From contig JACKAF010000001.1 in assembly GCA_020635235.1 (NCBI GenBank), positions 310,001 to 374,000 on the forward strand: a stretch of DNA of 64,000 nt, in the 5' to 3' direction. This DNA comes from Pseudobdellovibrionaceae bacterium (lineage in GTDB: Bacteria; Bdellovibrionota; FAC87; UBA2466; JACKAF01). Below, one piece after another: positions 41,555-51,463 of this stretch. The position numbers and the translations under genes are program-made. The first letter of the stretch is position 1; every line of letters begins with the position of its first letter. The notes beneath the pieces are model-generated. The model had not been told where the DNA came from. It saw only the letters and a program-made list of their open reading frames with translations, and did no database searches.

Positions 41555-42732
41555 CTCGTTATGCTTAACGGCATTTCTTGAAACAAAATCGACGGCGATC
41601 CAAAATTGCCGAATGAAGACAGGTCCTTGCCGACGGCGACGATACGCGTCAACAGCGCGAAGAGATCACAGTTGGCGCTGCGCATCGAAACCCAGGCCCC
41701 GGGCCGCCCCGAATGGATCCGACGGCCAACACCGCGAAAGGCAATGGCGTTTTGGTTAAGGGGCGAAAGCTCTTCCAGGAACTCCAAGGTATAACCCTCG
41801 TCAAACTGCGCAAGCGGATCTGCTTGACCCTTACCCGGCAAAATACAAAGTGACAAAGGACGGATGCGCCCCTCAACCTCTTCGGGAAATCGGAGGTAGT
41901 GTCCCGTGCTTGGCCGATTTTCCATTGCTGCCGTTCGGCTGCTGTGAAGGAGCCCCTCCAGCTGACCCGCGCTCACCAACTGCACCGGCTGTGGTCCCAC
42001 GCCTTCCAAATCGACCGGAACCTGATTCCTTTGCCTCTCGTTTTCCCCGTCTTTCAAATACAGGCTTTCGGAGAAAATTTTCTGGCCCTTCCTCCCCGCA
42101 AGCGGACTAAGCCCGCACAAAACGCGGTCGGCGCAAAACCAGTCACCAATGATCGCAAGCCACTGACTCATTACCCGACTATGAACCCAAATGGGGGAAT
42201 CCGCCGTCTCGCGAAACTCTTCCGCTGTTTCGAGTTTTGGCTTGTGACGGATCTCACAACGCTCAAAGTAGTGCGGGTAACGAACTTCCTTTTTTTCCAA
42301 ACGCCTCAGCAGATGGCCTGTACCCCGCCATTGAAACCAGGACGACTCAATTTGAGGATCGCTTAAGTCTTCGCCTGGTACAGGGGCAGGCGGTAGAGGC
42401 ACCGAAGCGTTTATATCACCCGTTTGTCGAGTCACTGGAAAGCGGAACCAAGGATCGGGATCCGAAAGTGTCGACGCAAAAACTGCCTTAGCAACGATTT
42501 CATCCAGCGCCACCTTCCCTGAGGCAAAACCGCTGCTATAGCCCGGTTGTTTGCGCTGCAAGACTCGGAGTCCGACCCAGATATTCTCGTCGCTACCACG
42601 GCCGGTTTCCTGATCGCCATTGAATTTCCAGAGGTGCCCAGTGGAATGCTGAACGCACAACTCGTAGTCCTCAGTCGCGGCAAGTTTAGGGTGCGCCCGT
42701 AGGTACGCAATTATTTCTTCGGCATCCCGCAT
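41551..42732 (-). CDS. TldD/PmbA-family protein
   Basis: The 393-residue protein follows the PmbA/TldD plan: VGLRVLQRKQPGYSSGFASG then ALDEIVAKAVFASTLSDPDP in the N-terminal half, and SPSILFQEMPLS at the C-terminus. PmbA with TldD forms a heterodimeric peptidase in other bacteria; the metal site is in TldD. I see no TldD gene here and no HExxxH in this protein, so it may be non-catalytic. It lies two bases after nadK and overlaps the PP2C gene by four bases. The match is clear in the N-terminal half and weak in the middle. Confidence 0.65.
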   Translation of the reverse strand: MRDAEEIIAYLRAHPKLAATEDYELCVQHSTGHLWKFNGDQETGRGSDENIWVGLRVLQRKQPGYSSGFASGKVALDEIVAKAVFASTLSDPDPWFRFPVTRQTGDINASVPLPPAPVPGEDLSDPQIESSWFQWRGTGHLLRRLEKKEVRYPHYFERCEIRHKPKLETAEEFRETADSPIWVHSRVMSQWLAIIGDWFCADRVLCGLSPLAGRKGQKIFSESLYLKDGENERQRNQVPVDLEGVGPQPVQLVSAGQLEGLLHSSRTAAMENRPSTGHYLRFPEEVEGRIRPLSLCILPGKGQADPLAQFDEGYTLEFLEELSPLNQNAIAFRGVGRRIHSGRPGAWVSMRSANCDLFALLTRIVAVGKDLSSFGNFGSPSILFQEMPLSITR

Positions 42733-42734
42733 TC

Positions 42735-43572
42735 CTACCCCATTTGAAGTTTTGCCTTAAGTGCATCGGACCAGCCTTGAAGAGGCGATCTAAAAATCTT
42801 CAGGTGCGTATCCCGACAATGCTCGATGTGAACCTCATCGCCTTCCTCCATTTGAAGATTGATTTGGCCATCACAAACCAAATAGGCGGTCCCACCAAAG
42901 CGGTGCACACGAATCACCACTCGCTGCTCGTAGGGCAGAACGATGGGCCGAGCAGAAAGTGAATGCGGGCAAATCGGGACGAGTACGTTTGCCGGCACCA
43001 TGGGGTGCAACAAGGGCCCTCCAGCAGAAAGTGCGTACCCTGTCGATCCTGTGGCTGTCGCTACAATATAGCCATCCGCCCGAACGTGGCTCAAGAACTG
43101 TCCATCTACCATCACGTCCATTACGGACAAAGAGGTGCGCGTATCTTTGTTTACCACCACGTCATTAAAAACGATCCCATTCTCAACGACCTTGCCCTGC
43201 CGCTTTAGTTCAACGCGCAGCAAGGGTCTTTCTTCCACCGGGAGCTTTCCTTCAAGTGCGTCCAGCACGCTCTGCAGGACTCCCTCGCGGCTAAACTCCG
43301 TGATAAAGCCCACGGTGCCGAGGTTGATACCCATCAGGGGAACCTCTTCCTTTTTTTCCATTCTCTTTACGAGTGTTAGGAACGTCCCGTCACCACCTAC
43401 CACCACACCGACGGAGAATTGCTTGAGCTTTTTTGCTTCGATTAGATGGTCCGTTCCGCTGAAATCCTCAACAGAACAACCTTGCGCCTCAAGCTGCTGC
43501 TTAAGCTCTTTCCCGAGCTTACCGGCTTCCTGATCCTCTTTTTTGGAAAACAGAAGTACACCTTTTTTCATG
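42735..43572 (-). CDS. nadK: NAD kinase
   Basis: NAD kinase phosphorylates NAD to NADP. The protein has GGDGTFLTL, the NDVVVNKD motif and the glycine-rich GYIVATATGSTGYALSAGG, in the expected order. I start it at the ATG reading MKKGVLLFSKKEDQE, which gives about 278 residues, normal for the family; the longer GTG frame adds 25 unlikely residues. The upstream sequence has no strong ribosome site. It is the first gene of the operon that runs on to the M23 peptidase. Confidence 0.93.
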
Positions 43573-43826
43573 TCTAATATGGTAGCAGCGTCCCAAAGAC
43601 GCGGCAATTTCCATCCCACGTCGTTCAGTTTCAAAATGCGGCGCACCGTAAGAACAGTTTGTGCACACTGTAGCGCTCCAAAAACAAGTCTTGGCCTGAC
43701 GCAATACGGTTAACGTTTGATCAAAAAAAGAAGTTACATGCTGATTGAATTTGATACACTCAGCTACAATTCATTTACCTAATCTACACATAAACGACAG
43801 CAGTACTTTTTTTGGGGAGATAACGT

Positions 43827-45263
43827 ATGATCCACGGCAAATTAATGGGCGTGTTGGCCCTGCTGGTAGCTTGGTCTACCATCGCAAGCGCCGACAACGT
43901 AGAGTATTTGGTAAAACTTCGTACTCAATCACCGACAGACACACTGGATGTACTTTCGCGTTTGGACGGTAAAGTCGATCTTGTCAGTTCTGAAGGGCGA
44001 CTCTTCAAATGGAGCACTTCCACAGAGGTAGATGCAGCTGACGTGTTGAATACCCCTGCGGTCGAATACTTCCAAAAAAATCACCCGATCAAACTATTCG
44101 CGAACCCGAGCATCGAAAAGAATCGCCAGGCTATTCTTGAAGCGCTCGAAGAAGGCGAGCTGCCTATTCCCGGTGGACTTGGTGCCGCGCCTCAGGACAA
44201 CCCGGAAATTCAATCTCCGGTACAACAATCCGCTGGTGCTGACCCCTTGTTAAATAATGCTTGGGGACTCGCGAACGTCGGAGCCACCAACAGCTGGTCG
44301 CACAGTCCTGCCGGTAAAGGCGTGATCGTTGCCGTTACCGACACGGGTGTCGACTACAACCACGAAGATCTCATCAACAACATGTGGCGCAACCCCAAGG
44401 AAATTCCGGGGGACGGAATCGACAACGACAATAACGGCTACGTTGACGACGTGGTTGGCTGGGACTTCGCGACTAACGACAACAAACCCTATGATCTGAC
44501 GGTGGACCTTTTCCAAATTCTGTTGGGCGGCGGCAATCCCGGTCACGGGACTCACTGCGCGGGCGTTGTCGGCGCGGACCACAACAACGGCAAGGGAGCT
44601 TCTGGCGTCGCACCTGATGCGCAAATCATGGCGCTTAGGTTCATCAACGAAAAAGGCCAGGGCGATACAGCCTCGGCGGTTCAAGTTGTCGATTATGCGG
44701 TTAAGAACGGCGCGAAGATCATCAGCGCAAGCTGGGGCAGTGAAGGCGAAGAGGCCGGAGACATGGCGCTTCGTGAAGCTATTCAAAGAGCCCAGGCAGC
44801 TGGCGTTCTCTTTGTCGCAGCAGCTGGTAACGGACGCCAAGGTAAGGGCTACGACAACGACGCGGATGCCAAGCCCGTCTACCCTTCCAGCTACCAGTAC
44901 GACAACGTCATCTCGGTGGCTGCTATCGACTCAGAGAACAACCTGGCCGCGTTTTCCAACTGGGGCCGAAACTCGGTCGATGTGGGCGCGCCTGGTGTGA
45001 AGATCCTTTCGACGGTACCGGGCAACAAGTACCAAGATACGGTTATCGATCTAGGTGAGTTCTTACACGCTACTTGGGACGGAACGTCCATGGCAACTCC
45101 GCACGTTGCGGGTGCTTTTGCGGCGACTCTCTCCAAGAACCCGGGACTCTCCTGGCAGGAATTAAAGCGCACCGTTCTTAGCGGAACCGCGTCGGCCTCA
45201 GCGTTGGCTGGCAAAGTTTCGACCGGCGGTAAGCTGAATCTGAACTTCTTAGCGAATAACTAA
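43827..45263 (+). CDS. secreted subtilisin-like serine protease
   Basis: The 478-residue precursor has a signal peptide (cleaved near ASA, residue 22), an inhibitor-like propeptide to about residue 140 and an S8 catalytic domain with Asp172 (VTDTGVDYNHEDL), His240 (GHGTHCAGVVG) and Ser421 (GTSMATPHVAG). A calcium-type loop DGIDNDNNGYVDD follows the aspartate. It should act outside the cell or in the periplasm. GGGGAGA lies six bases before the ATG. TACAAT about 56 bases upstream is the best -10 candidate, without a convincing -35. A strong terminator follows. Confidence 0.95.
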   Translation: MIHGKLMGVLALLVAWSTIASADNVEYLVKLRTQSPTDTLDVLSRLDGKVDLVSSEGRLFKWSTSTEVDAADVLNTPAVEYFQKNHPIKLFANPSIEKNRQAILEALEEGELPIPGGLGAAPQDNPEIQSPVQQSAGADPLLNNAWGLANVGATNSWSHSPAGKGVIVAVTDTGVDYNHEDLINNMWRNPKEIPGDGIDNDNNGYVDDVVGWDFATNDNKPYDLTVDLFQILLGGGNPGHGTHCAGVVGADHNNGKGASGVAPDAQIMALRFINEKGQGDTASAVQVVDYAVKNGAKIISASWGSEGEEAGDMALREAIQRAQAAGVLFVAAAGNGRQGKGYDNDADAKPVYPSSYQYDNVISVAAIDSENNLAAFSNWGRNSVDVGAPGVKILSTVPGNKYQDTVIDLGEFLHATWDGTSMATPHVAGAFAATLSKNPGLSWQELKRTVLSGTASASALAGKVSTGGKLNLNFLANN

Positions 45264-45288
45264 GAAGCTCTATCCTCGAAAAGTTACG

Positions 45289-45329
45289 GAGCCTATCCTA
45301 GACATCTGTTTTAGGATAGGCTCTTTTTT
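45289..45329 (+). terminator. intrinsic terminator after the subtilase gene
   Basis: GAGCCTATCCTA (45289-45300) and TAGGATAGGCTC (45312-45323) form a perfect twelve-pair stem followed by six T residues. The last T is directly followed by the ATG of the next gene. Confidence 0.9.
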
Positions 45330-46517
45330 ATGAGCCCGCTTAACGGTTTTAAACTCGCCCTTGCTGCACTGATCCTATCCTTCCTTTTCGTTCCGTCCGC
45401 TGAGGCGCGCCGAAAGCAAACTCGGCGGTTGCGAATCCCGACGCACCCAATCTATCTTTGGGCCAAAACTCTCGCTGAGAGCAAAGACAATGATCAGCGC
45501 AAAATTGCCGCTTTCAAGCTGAGCCAATATTCCCAGCCCATTTTTCAGGAGCCCGTGATTGACGCCCTACTCTCCTGTGTGAGCGACGACAACCTACACA
45601 TTAAGGTTCTTTGCACCAAGGCGCTCGGAAGATCCCGCAAGCGAAGTAAGTCCACACAGGTTCGAAATGCACTAATCAAGCAATACAAGAGTGAGCCCTT
45701 TCTAAGAAATACGGTGGTGCGAACCTTTATCTCGTTGAATGCCGATGAAGCGAACATCCAAAAAATGCTAATGTCGGAGGCGCAACAGAACAAAAAGCCG
45801 GGTGAATTAGTAGTATTGATGAGCTACTTCGAAAAGTTCGGTTCTGGCGACGACAATTTTGTAAAAGCTCTTTCAAAAATCTATCATGAAAACAATGACC
45901 CTCGAGTACGGGCGTCTGTGGCCAAAGTTATCAGTGAACGCGCGGACGGACAAAAAGAAGTCATTGAACTGCTGGCCGAATGCACGGGAAGTTCGGATAC
46001 TCCCCTCGTCTTGACGTGTCTGGGCGGACTTCAAGCTCAGGGTACTAAAAATCCCCTAACGTGGTCCGCTGTGGAACGAACAATCCTCAGTCGCGATCCG
46101 GACGTTCTGGAAACTACGCTAGACGTGATTGATGCGCTACCCGAGTCTCCTAACCAAAAGGTTTCCGCCCGCTTGTTGCAGATTATTACGGATGCGGACG
46201 ACTCGGAACTTCGTGAAAAGGCCGTACTTAGCCTTGGTGTTTGTGGTAACAAGAGCGCAGACATTGTTGACCTCCTTCAGCGACTAGTGGAGGAGGAATC
46301 TGTCGGTGAGGACATTCGAATAGCTGCCGCCCTGGTATTGGGAAAACAAGCAGAAGCCTTTCCGGTCGCTCCCCGCCGCATCCTAGACAACTGCGGGACC
46401 AGAGAGAAATCGCAAAACCTTCGTACCGCCTGCCAATTGGGTTTGCAGGAACTCAAGACCCGAACCGCCTCTCCGAAAAAAGAAGAGGGGAACCGCGAAA
46501 CGGCTTCCAAGAAGTAG
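45330..46517 (+). CDS. secreted HEAT-repeat protein
   Basis: The 395-residue product has a signal peptide (LALAALILSFLFVPSAEA) and then about eight helical pairs of the HEAT type, for example DNLHIKVLCTKALGRS, DPRVRASVAKVISERA and DSELREKAVLSLGVCG. A lysine- and glutamate-rich tail ends it. HEAT proteins are protein-binding scaffolds, and this one should work in the periplasm or outside. Its ATG abuts the T-run of a strong terminator and has no Shine-Dalgarno site, so expression would need read-through or a promoter inside the terminator region. Its stop is adjacent to the stop of convergent serS. Confidence 0.8.
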   Translation: MSPLNGFKLALAALILSFLFVPSAEARRKQTRRLRIPTHPIYLWAKTLAESKDNDQRKIAAFKLSQYSQPIFQEPVIDALLSCVSDDNLHIKVLCTKALGRSRKRSKSTQVRNALIKQYKSEPFLRNTVVRTFISLNADEANIQKMLMSEAQQNKKPGELVVLMSYFEKFGSGDDNFVKALSKIYHENNDPRVRASVAKVISERADGQKEVIELLAECTGSSDTPLVLTCLGGLQAQGTKNPLTWSAVERTILSRDPDVLETTLDVIDALPESPNQKVSARLLQIITDADDSELREKAVLSLGVCGNKSADIVDLLQRLVEEESVGEDIRIAAALVLGKQAEAFPVAPRRILDNCGTREKSQNLRTACQLGLQELKTRTASPKKEEGNRETASKK

Positions 46518-47774
46518 CTAATCCAGAAACTTTTTTAAGGCGTCCGGCACAGAAAACGAACCGTCTTCGTTTTGGTAGTTTTCGAGAAGGGCAATCAAGG
46601 TTCGGCCCACAGCAAGTCCGGAGCCGTTCAGGGTGTGCACATACTGAACCTTTTTCGTTGCAGCGTCGCGATAGCGGATATTCGCCCGCCGAGCTTGAAA
46701 GTCGCCGAAATTACTGCAGCTCGAGATTTCCATATAGCCCGCACCGGCAGGCGACCACACCTCGATGTCGTAGGTGTGGCTCGAGGAAAAACCAGTATCC
46801 CCCGCGCAAAGGCTCACAATCCGATACGGAAGTTCGAGTTTTTTCAAAATGTTCTCAGCATCACCAACCAAGCTCTCCAATTCTTCAGCGGATCGCTCAG
46901 GATGCACAAACTTAACGAGTTCAACCTTGTTAAACTGATGCTGGCGTTTCATGCCCTTCGTGTCTTTGCCATAGCTCCCTGCCTCTGAACGAAAACACGG
47001 CGTATAGGCCATGAATTTTTGGGGAAGCATTTTCTCGTCGAGAATTTCGTTGCGGTAATAGTTGGTTACGGGAACTTCTGCGGTTGGAATGAGGTAGTAG
47101 TCAAACCCTTCCAACTTGAAGACGTCTTCCTTAAACTTGGGAAATTGACCGGTTCCCTCCAAAGCATGGCTATTTACAATGAACGGGGGCAAGATTTCTT
47201 CATAGCCCCGCTTGCCGTGCTCAGACAACATGAACTGAATTAGGGCGCGCTCCAGGCGGGCCGCCTGCCCTTTCAAAAAAACAAAGCGGGCACCGGTCAC
47301 TTCGCCTGCCTTCTTAAAATCTAAAATCCCGGCCTGCTCTCCGATTTCAAAATGTGCTCTAGCGGGGAAAGAAAAGGTCTTCTTTTCTCCTACCACTCTT
47401 TCTTCTCGGTTCTGACTTTCAGATGTCCCGTCGGGCACTGTCTCCCGCAAGAGGTTAGGTAGCTGCAGTAGGATTTGATGGATGTCGGCTTCAATGGGCG
47501 CGAGCGTAGCGTCCAGTTCTTTTACCTCTTCTGCGACTGATTTCATTTTTTCAAGGATCGGCCCCGCATCCTGTCCCGCCTTTTTTAACTTCGCAATCTC
47601 CTGAGAAGCTTCGTTCCGCGACTGCTTAAGCTTCTCCACTTTTTGAATAACCTCCTTACGGCGATTATCCAAATCACAGATTTGTTTCACTGAAGAAGAT
47701 ACATCGGCCCCTCTTTTTTTGAGGTTTTGGATCACTTCATCCGGGGCACTGACTACTTTCTTTAGGTCCAGCAT
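46518..47774 (-). CDS. serS: seryl-tRNA synthetase
   Basis: The 418-residue class II synthetase has the N-terminal tRNA-binding coiled coil (about 30-105), motif 2 (FRSEAGSYGKDTKGMKRQHQ) and motif 3 (GSGLAVGRTLIALLENYQ). Length is normal. It begins two bases after the stop of the TPR gene on the same strand and is probably transcribed with it. Confidence 0.97.
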   Translation of the reverse strand: MLDLKKVVSAPDEVIQNLKKRGADVSSSVKQICDLDNRRKEVIQKVEKLKQSRNEASQEIAKLKKAGQDAGPILEKMKSVAEEVKELDATLAPIEADIHQILLQLPNLLRETVPDGTSESQNREERVVGEKKTFSFPARAHFEIGEQAGILDFKKAGEVTGARFVFLKGQAARLERALIQFMLSEHGKRGYEEILPPFIVNSHALEGTGQFPKFKEDVFKLEGFDYYLIPTAEVPVTNYYRNEILDEKMLPQKFMAYTPCFRSEAGSYGKDTKGMKRQHQFNKVELVKFVHPERSAEELESLVGDAENILKKLELPYRIVSLCAGDTGFSSSHTYDIEVWSPAGAGYMEISSCSNFGDFQARRANIRYRDAATKKVQYVHTLNGSGLAVGRTLIALLENYQNEDGSFSVPDALKKFLD

Positions 47775-47776
47775 TC

Positions 47777-50700
47777 TTATTCCGGTATAACCAGTCGGTT
47801 GATCAGGTTCTTTATTGTTCCCGCGTCCTGGGCGGCTGGCGCGCGTTTAAGGTAGTCCTCGAACGCTTGTGCCGCCTCCGTATTCCGCTGAAGGGCAACG
47901 TAAACATACCCCAGCTCCCGATGCAATAGGGGATCGCTGGCGTCCAGGTCCAAAGCGAGGCGAATGGCCCCTTCGGCCGATTCGAAATTCCCTAATTGCC
48001 GGTAGCAGCGAGAAAGGAGCAAATAGGCTCGAATTTTGTCGTAGAGAAACTCGGGCGCCTTGGAAGCTGCAGGGAGGTTGGCAATCTCAGTAAGCTGGTC
48101 CACGGCTTTTTCAAACTCCTGGTACTGCATCAGAGTTTCCGCCCACTCGACTCGAAACTTGGTGTTGCCCGGGTTATTGCTGACCTCCAACGCGAGCTCA
48201 TCCAAGGCTTCGTCCTTTTTGTTCATGGCCCGGAAAACTCTCGAAAGATTCATATGCGCCCCGGGATATTTCGGGGAGGTTTCTATCAAGATCTTTAGCA
48301 CCTCGAGCGCCTCGTCGTACTTTTTCTGACCAATCAGCAACTCCGCTGCTCGGTAAAAGCCCTCCAAATTGCGGCGGTTGAGCCGAGAAGCAATTCGGTA
48401 TTCCAGGATGGCCTTGTCGATCGCTCCATCCGCCTCGAGCGCCTTGCCCAAGGCCAAGCGGATCTTGCTGTCTTCCCGGTTAAGATCCAACGCACGCTGG
48501 TAGAGCAGAATGGCTTTCTTGTAATCCTTGTTCTCCGCGTATACCTCACCAAGCGCCCAATAGTAGTTGGGATTGCTGGGATCCTTTTCGATCAGGTTCT
48601 TCACAAGCTTAATCGCAAAATTTTTCTCGAAGTTCGATACCTTGAGTTTCAGCCACTCGACCAAGGCATCGTAATTCAAGGGGTCCGCTTTAAAAGACTG
48701 CTCAAAGAATCCCATTGCCTGGCGCTGATCACGGGTAAAAAGCAAACGCATCTTGCCCGCATAATAAAGCACTTCGCTGTCATCATCCTTAACCTGAGAA
48801 GCCGCGAGGAATTCGTCCAGGGCTCGGCTATAGTCTTGCCGCTTGTAAAAATGCTTGCCCAGCGCAACCCGTGTATCCCGATCATCGGGGGCGAGGCCCT
48901 TGGCCTGGAGGAGTAGCTGGAAACCGCGATCGAGATTGTACTGCTCAGTCTCAAGCAGCCCTAGTTTAATGTACGCCTTTGACAGAGTCGCATCCTTGTC
49001 GATGGCCCGTTCATAAAAACTTACGACTCGAAGAAAGTCTTCGTAGTAGATCGCGTTCTCTTCGATAAGTTCTCCCAATCTTAACAATATAGAACCATCG
49101 TTCGGGTCTATGATGTGGGCAGCCTGGATGTAGAGGAACGTTTTCTCAACGTCCTTTTGCTGATAGTAGGTCTCCCCTCGAATAATGAACTGCCGTTTGC
49201 CTAATACGTATTTCTGCACAACCGACTTAATGCTTTCCTCTGAATTATCGAGTGAGGCGATTTTGCTTCGGATGTCAGGAGAAACCTTCGGGTCGTAGTG
49301 GCTGGCCAGAAGGTAACACTCTCCCGCCTCGTTGACTTGGCCCAATATCTCGTAAGTTCGTGCCAACTTGAACGCAGCCTCTGCGGCGCCGCGAGATTCG
49401 GCAAGGGCGGAAAACCGAACAGCAGAACGGTAGTGGTTTAAGGCCTCCTGCATGAGGTTTTCTTTCACGGCAATGTCCCCGAGCAGCAGTTGGGATCGGT
49501 GGTGCAAGGGCGTCGCCTTGAGTGACGCCTGGGCGTACTCCCTTGCCGCCTTGTAGTCGCCGAGGTCAAAAGCTATGCGACCCAAGAAGTAGTTTCCTCG
49601 AATGGCGGTCTGGGGGCTTTTAACCGCCTCCACCAACGACGCTTTTGCGGTTTCCAGATCCTTGAATGAGTAGCTGATTTCCCCGAGCACCAGTGCATTC
49701 TCGGCCCCGGTGGGATCCGTTTCTATCGCCTTTCTCACGAGTTCCCGAGCGGCCTCCAATTTCTGCTGCTGTAAAGAAAAGAGGGCTTCGGCTCGATAGA
49801 AGGCGCTCGACTGGGGATCAATCAAACGGCCCTTTCGCAAGGTATCCTGCAGTTTCTCGGCGACCCGTTTCGATGTGGAACCATCCAAAAGTGACATGGC
49901 TAGCGACTGAGTCAATCCTCCGTATGCCTGGGAACTTTTTGGATCATAGGCAATAGCTTCTTCAAACAAAGCGGCGGCGCGCGGGTAGTATTTGCCGTTA
50001 TCCTGCCGGTACACTTGCGTCCCTTCCCAAATGAGAGCTTCAACTTTTTGCTTCAGCTTGCTGGGATCAGAAATAACCGTACGCTGTGGCGGCGCAATAG
50101 AGGCAGGCTCTTTAAGAGGACTGGTTTCTTCGTTGTCTAGTAATAGAAGTGAAAGTCCCGCTAGCACAACCGCGTAAAGGAGGATCCGCCGCCGGTTGCC
50201 CTGCTTTTTTGGCTCTTGAGTTTCTTTTTCAAGCGGAGCTTCCAAGGGGATAGACAGACTGGCTTCGGGAGGTACCTCATTCAGCGGTGAGGCAAGATCG
50301 GCCATCGGAGAATCATCGTTTTCGATGAAATCCTCCGCCGCCCGCAGCTCTTCCTGCGCGTCCGCTTCCGCGTCGACCTCTTCCACTTCGGATCGATCGT
50401 CTTTGAAGAGTTCTTGAATAAGCGCCTGATCGATCGTGCCTTCCACCCGCGTTCCAACATCGTTGGATAAGCGCTGAGTCTTTCCGGCATCGTCTCCCTC
50501 GGCGTGTTTTGTTTTCCCACCTAGCTCTTTTTCGCTGGCCCTGCGAGTTGCGTGTTCCTCCTTATTCTCCTTTTTTTTGTCTTTCTTTGGGCTCGCTGAG
50601 GCATCCGATTCGGATTTGTACTGATCCTCAAATAGTCGCTTCATCAGCGCATCGTAGAAAACCGGGATCGAAGACAACTTCTGCCATTCGACATACGGGG

Positions 50701-50830
50701 GAATAGCGACTTCCTCCTCCCCCGTGTACTTCCCTCTCTCAATTCGCGATAGGATGCGCTGCTCCGACAAATCCTGGTCGAGCTTCCCATGGCGGTCCTT
50801 CACTTGGAAAGATTTGCTGTGATTTCCCAC
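47777..50830 (-). CDS. large membrane-anchored TPR protein with GYF-like N-terminus
   Basis: The 1017-residue protein starts with a short domain like GYF_2/DUF4339 (ILSRIERGKYTGEEEVAIPP then YVEWQKLSSIPVF). A charged linker follows, one membrane helix (ILLYAVVLAGLSLLLL near residue 217), then some 700 residues of tetratricopeptide repeats with the usual W, G, Y, A and P positions. The C-terminal TPR part should lie outside the inner membrane and the GYF-like part in the cytoplasm. Start is GTG; TACAAT lies six bases upstream, without a good -35. It leads into serS. Partners unknown. Confidence 0.85.
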   Translation of the reverse strand: MGNHSKSFQVKDRHGKLDQDLSEQRILSRIERGKYTGEEEVAIPPYVEWQKLSSIPVFYDALMKRLFEDQYKSESDASASPKKDKKKENKEEHATRRASEKELGGKTKHAEGDDAGKTQRLSNDVGTRVEGTIDQALIQELFKDDRSEVEEVDAEADAQEELRAAEDFIENDDSPMADLASPLNEVPPEASLSIPLEAPLEKETQEPKKQGNRRRILLYAVVLAGLSLLLLDNEETSPLKEPASIAPPQRTVISDPSKLKQKVEALIWEGTQVYRQDNGKYYPRAAALFEEAIAYDPKSSQAYGGLTQSLAMSLLDGSTSKRVAEKLQDTLRKGRLIDPQSSAFYRAEALFSLQQQKLEAARELVRKAIETDPTGAENALVLGEISYSFKDLETAKASLVEAVKSPQTAIRGNYFLGRIAFDLGDYKAAREYAQASLKATPLHHRSQLLLGDIAVKENLMQEALNHYRSAVRFSALAESRGAAEAAFKLARTYEILGQVNEAGECYLLASHYDPKVSPDIRSKIASLDNSEESIKSVVQKYVLGKRQFIIRGETYYQQKDVEKTFLYIQAAHIIDPNDGSILLRLGELIEENAIYYEDFLRVVSFYERAIDKDATLSKAYIKLGLLETEQYNLDRGFQLLLQAKGLAPDDRDTRVALGKHFYKRQDYSRALDEFLAASQVKDDDSEVLYYAGKMRLLFTRDQRQAMGFFEQSFKADPLNYDALVEWLKLKVSNFEKNFAIKLVKNLIEKDPSNPNYYWALGEVYAENKDYKKAILLYQRALDLNREDSKIRLALGKALEADGAIDKAILEYRIASRLNRRNLEGFYRAAELLIGQKKYDEALEVLKILIETSPKYPGAHMNLSRVFRAMNKKDEALDELALEVSNNPGNTKFRVEWAETLMQYQEFEKAVDQLTEIANLPAASKAPEFLYDKIRAYLLLSRCYRQLGNFESAEGAIRLALDLDASDPLLHRELGYVYVALQRNTEAAQAFEDYLKRAPAAQDAGTIKNLINRLVIPE

Positions 50831-50953
50831 ACTTCAATTGTATCTAGAGTCCCAAGAGAGCACAGCCCCAAAAATGGTAGCGCCAAAAAGCATCCCTCCA
50901 CAGCGCGCCGCGCCGTAGAAAACGAGTTTGATTTGGGATACGCTACCGAGATC

Positions 50954-51463
50954 GTGACAACGACTGTCCTATCTTTGGAAGAATGGTGGCGTGGTTTTTT
51001 TTATTTCCTCTGTTTTTTTGCCGTTCATGTCTTTCTGTGGAGGAAAAGTAGTCTACCGAAAAGCTTCGTCAGCCTGATCGCGGTTCTCATTCTCCTCCCC
51101 ACCGCCATATACCTAGTTTTCTTTGTCTCCGGCCTAATGGCTGCCGAGTGGCTATCGGCATGGCTTCTCCACTGCGTCCTGGCCGCCAACTACATCGCAG
51201 CGTACCCCGCTATCGCCGCCCAATCACCAACGATCCAAATACTAAACTCCTTGCATAGACACCCTGAAGGAATTCCCTGGTCAAAAGTCCTGGAGAGTTG
51301 CCCTGTAGAAAAAGCCCTAGAGGATCGTATCGACGAGTTAGTAAGCGCTCGCCTTATCGCTCCGGACAACGGGGACTACCGCCTCACTCGCAAGGGTTAC
51401 TGTCTCGCGCGTGCATTCGAAATTTTTCGTAACACTCTAGGTCTCTCGGAAGGGAGCGGTTAG
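50954..51463 (+). CDS. membrane protein with C-terminal winged-helix-like domain
   Basis: From the GTG reading VTTTVLSLEEWW the product is 169 residues with three hydrophobic segments (near WRGFFYFLCFFAVHVFLW, SFVSLIAVLILLPTAIYLVFF and WLLHCVLAANYIAAYPAI). A 65-residue soluble tail follows (ILNSLHRHPEGIPWSKVLES then VSARLIAPDNGDYRLTRKGY) that looks like a winged helix: helices followed by a hairpin ending in LT..G. The frame is open back to 50789, overlapping the divergent TPR gene, but that part looks non-coding. It is coupled to the next gene by a one-base overlap. Function unknown. Confidence 0.65.
   Translation: MTTTVLSLEEWWRGFFYFLCFFAVHVFLWRKSSLPKSFVSLIAVLILLPTAIYLVFFVSGLMAAEWLSAWLLHCVLAANYIAAYPAIAAQSPTIQILNSLHRHPEGIPWSKVLESCPVEKALEDRIDELVSARLIAPDNGDYRLTRKGYCLARAFEIFRNTLGLSEGSG

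Noticed and set aside
50789..50953. N-terminal 55 residues of the winged-helix membrane protein
   Set aside because: This part overlaps the divergent TPR gene start and reads as basic, non-conserved sequence. The first helix begins after the GTG at 50954.
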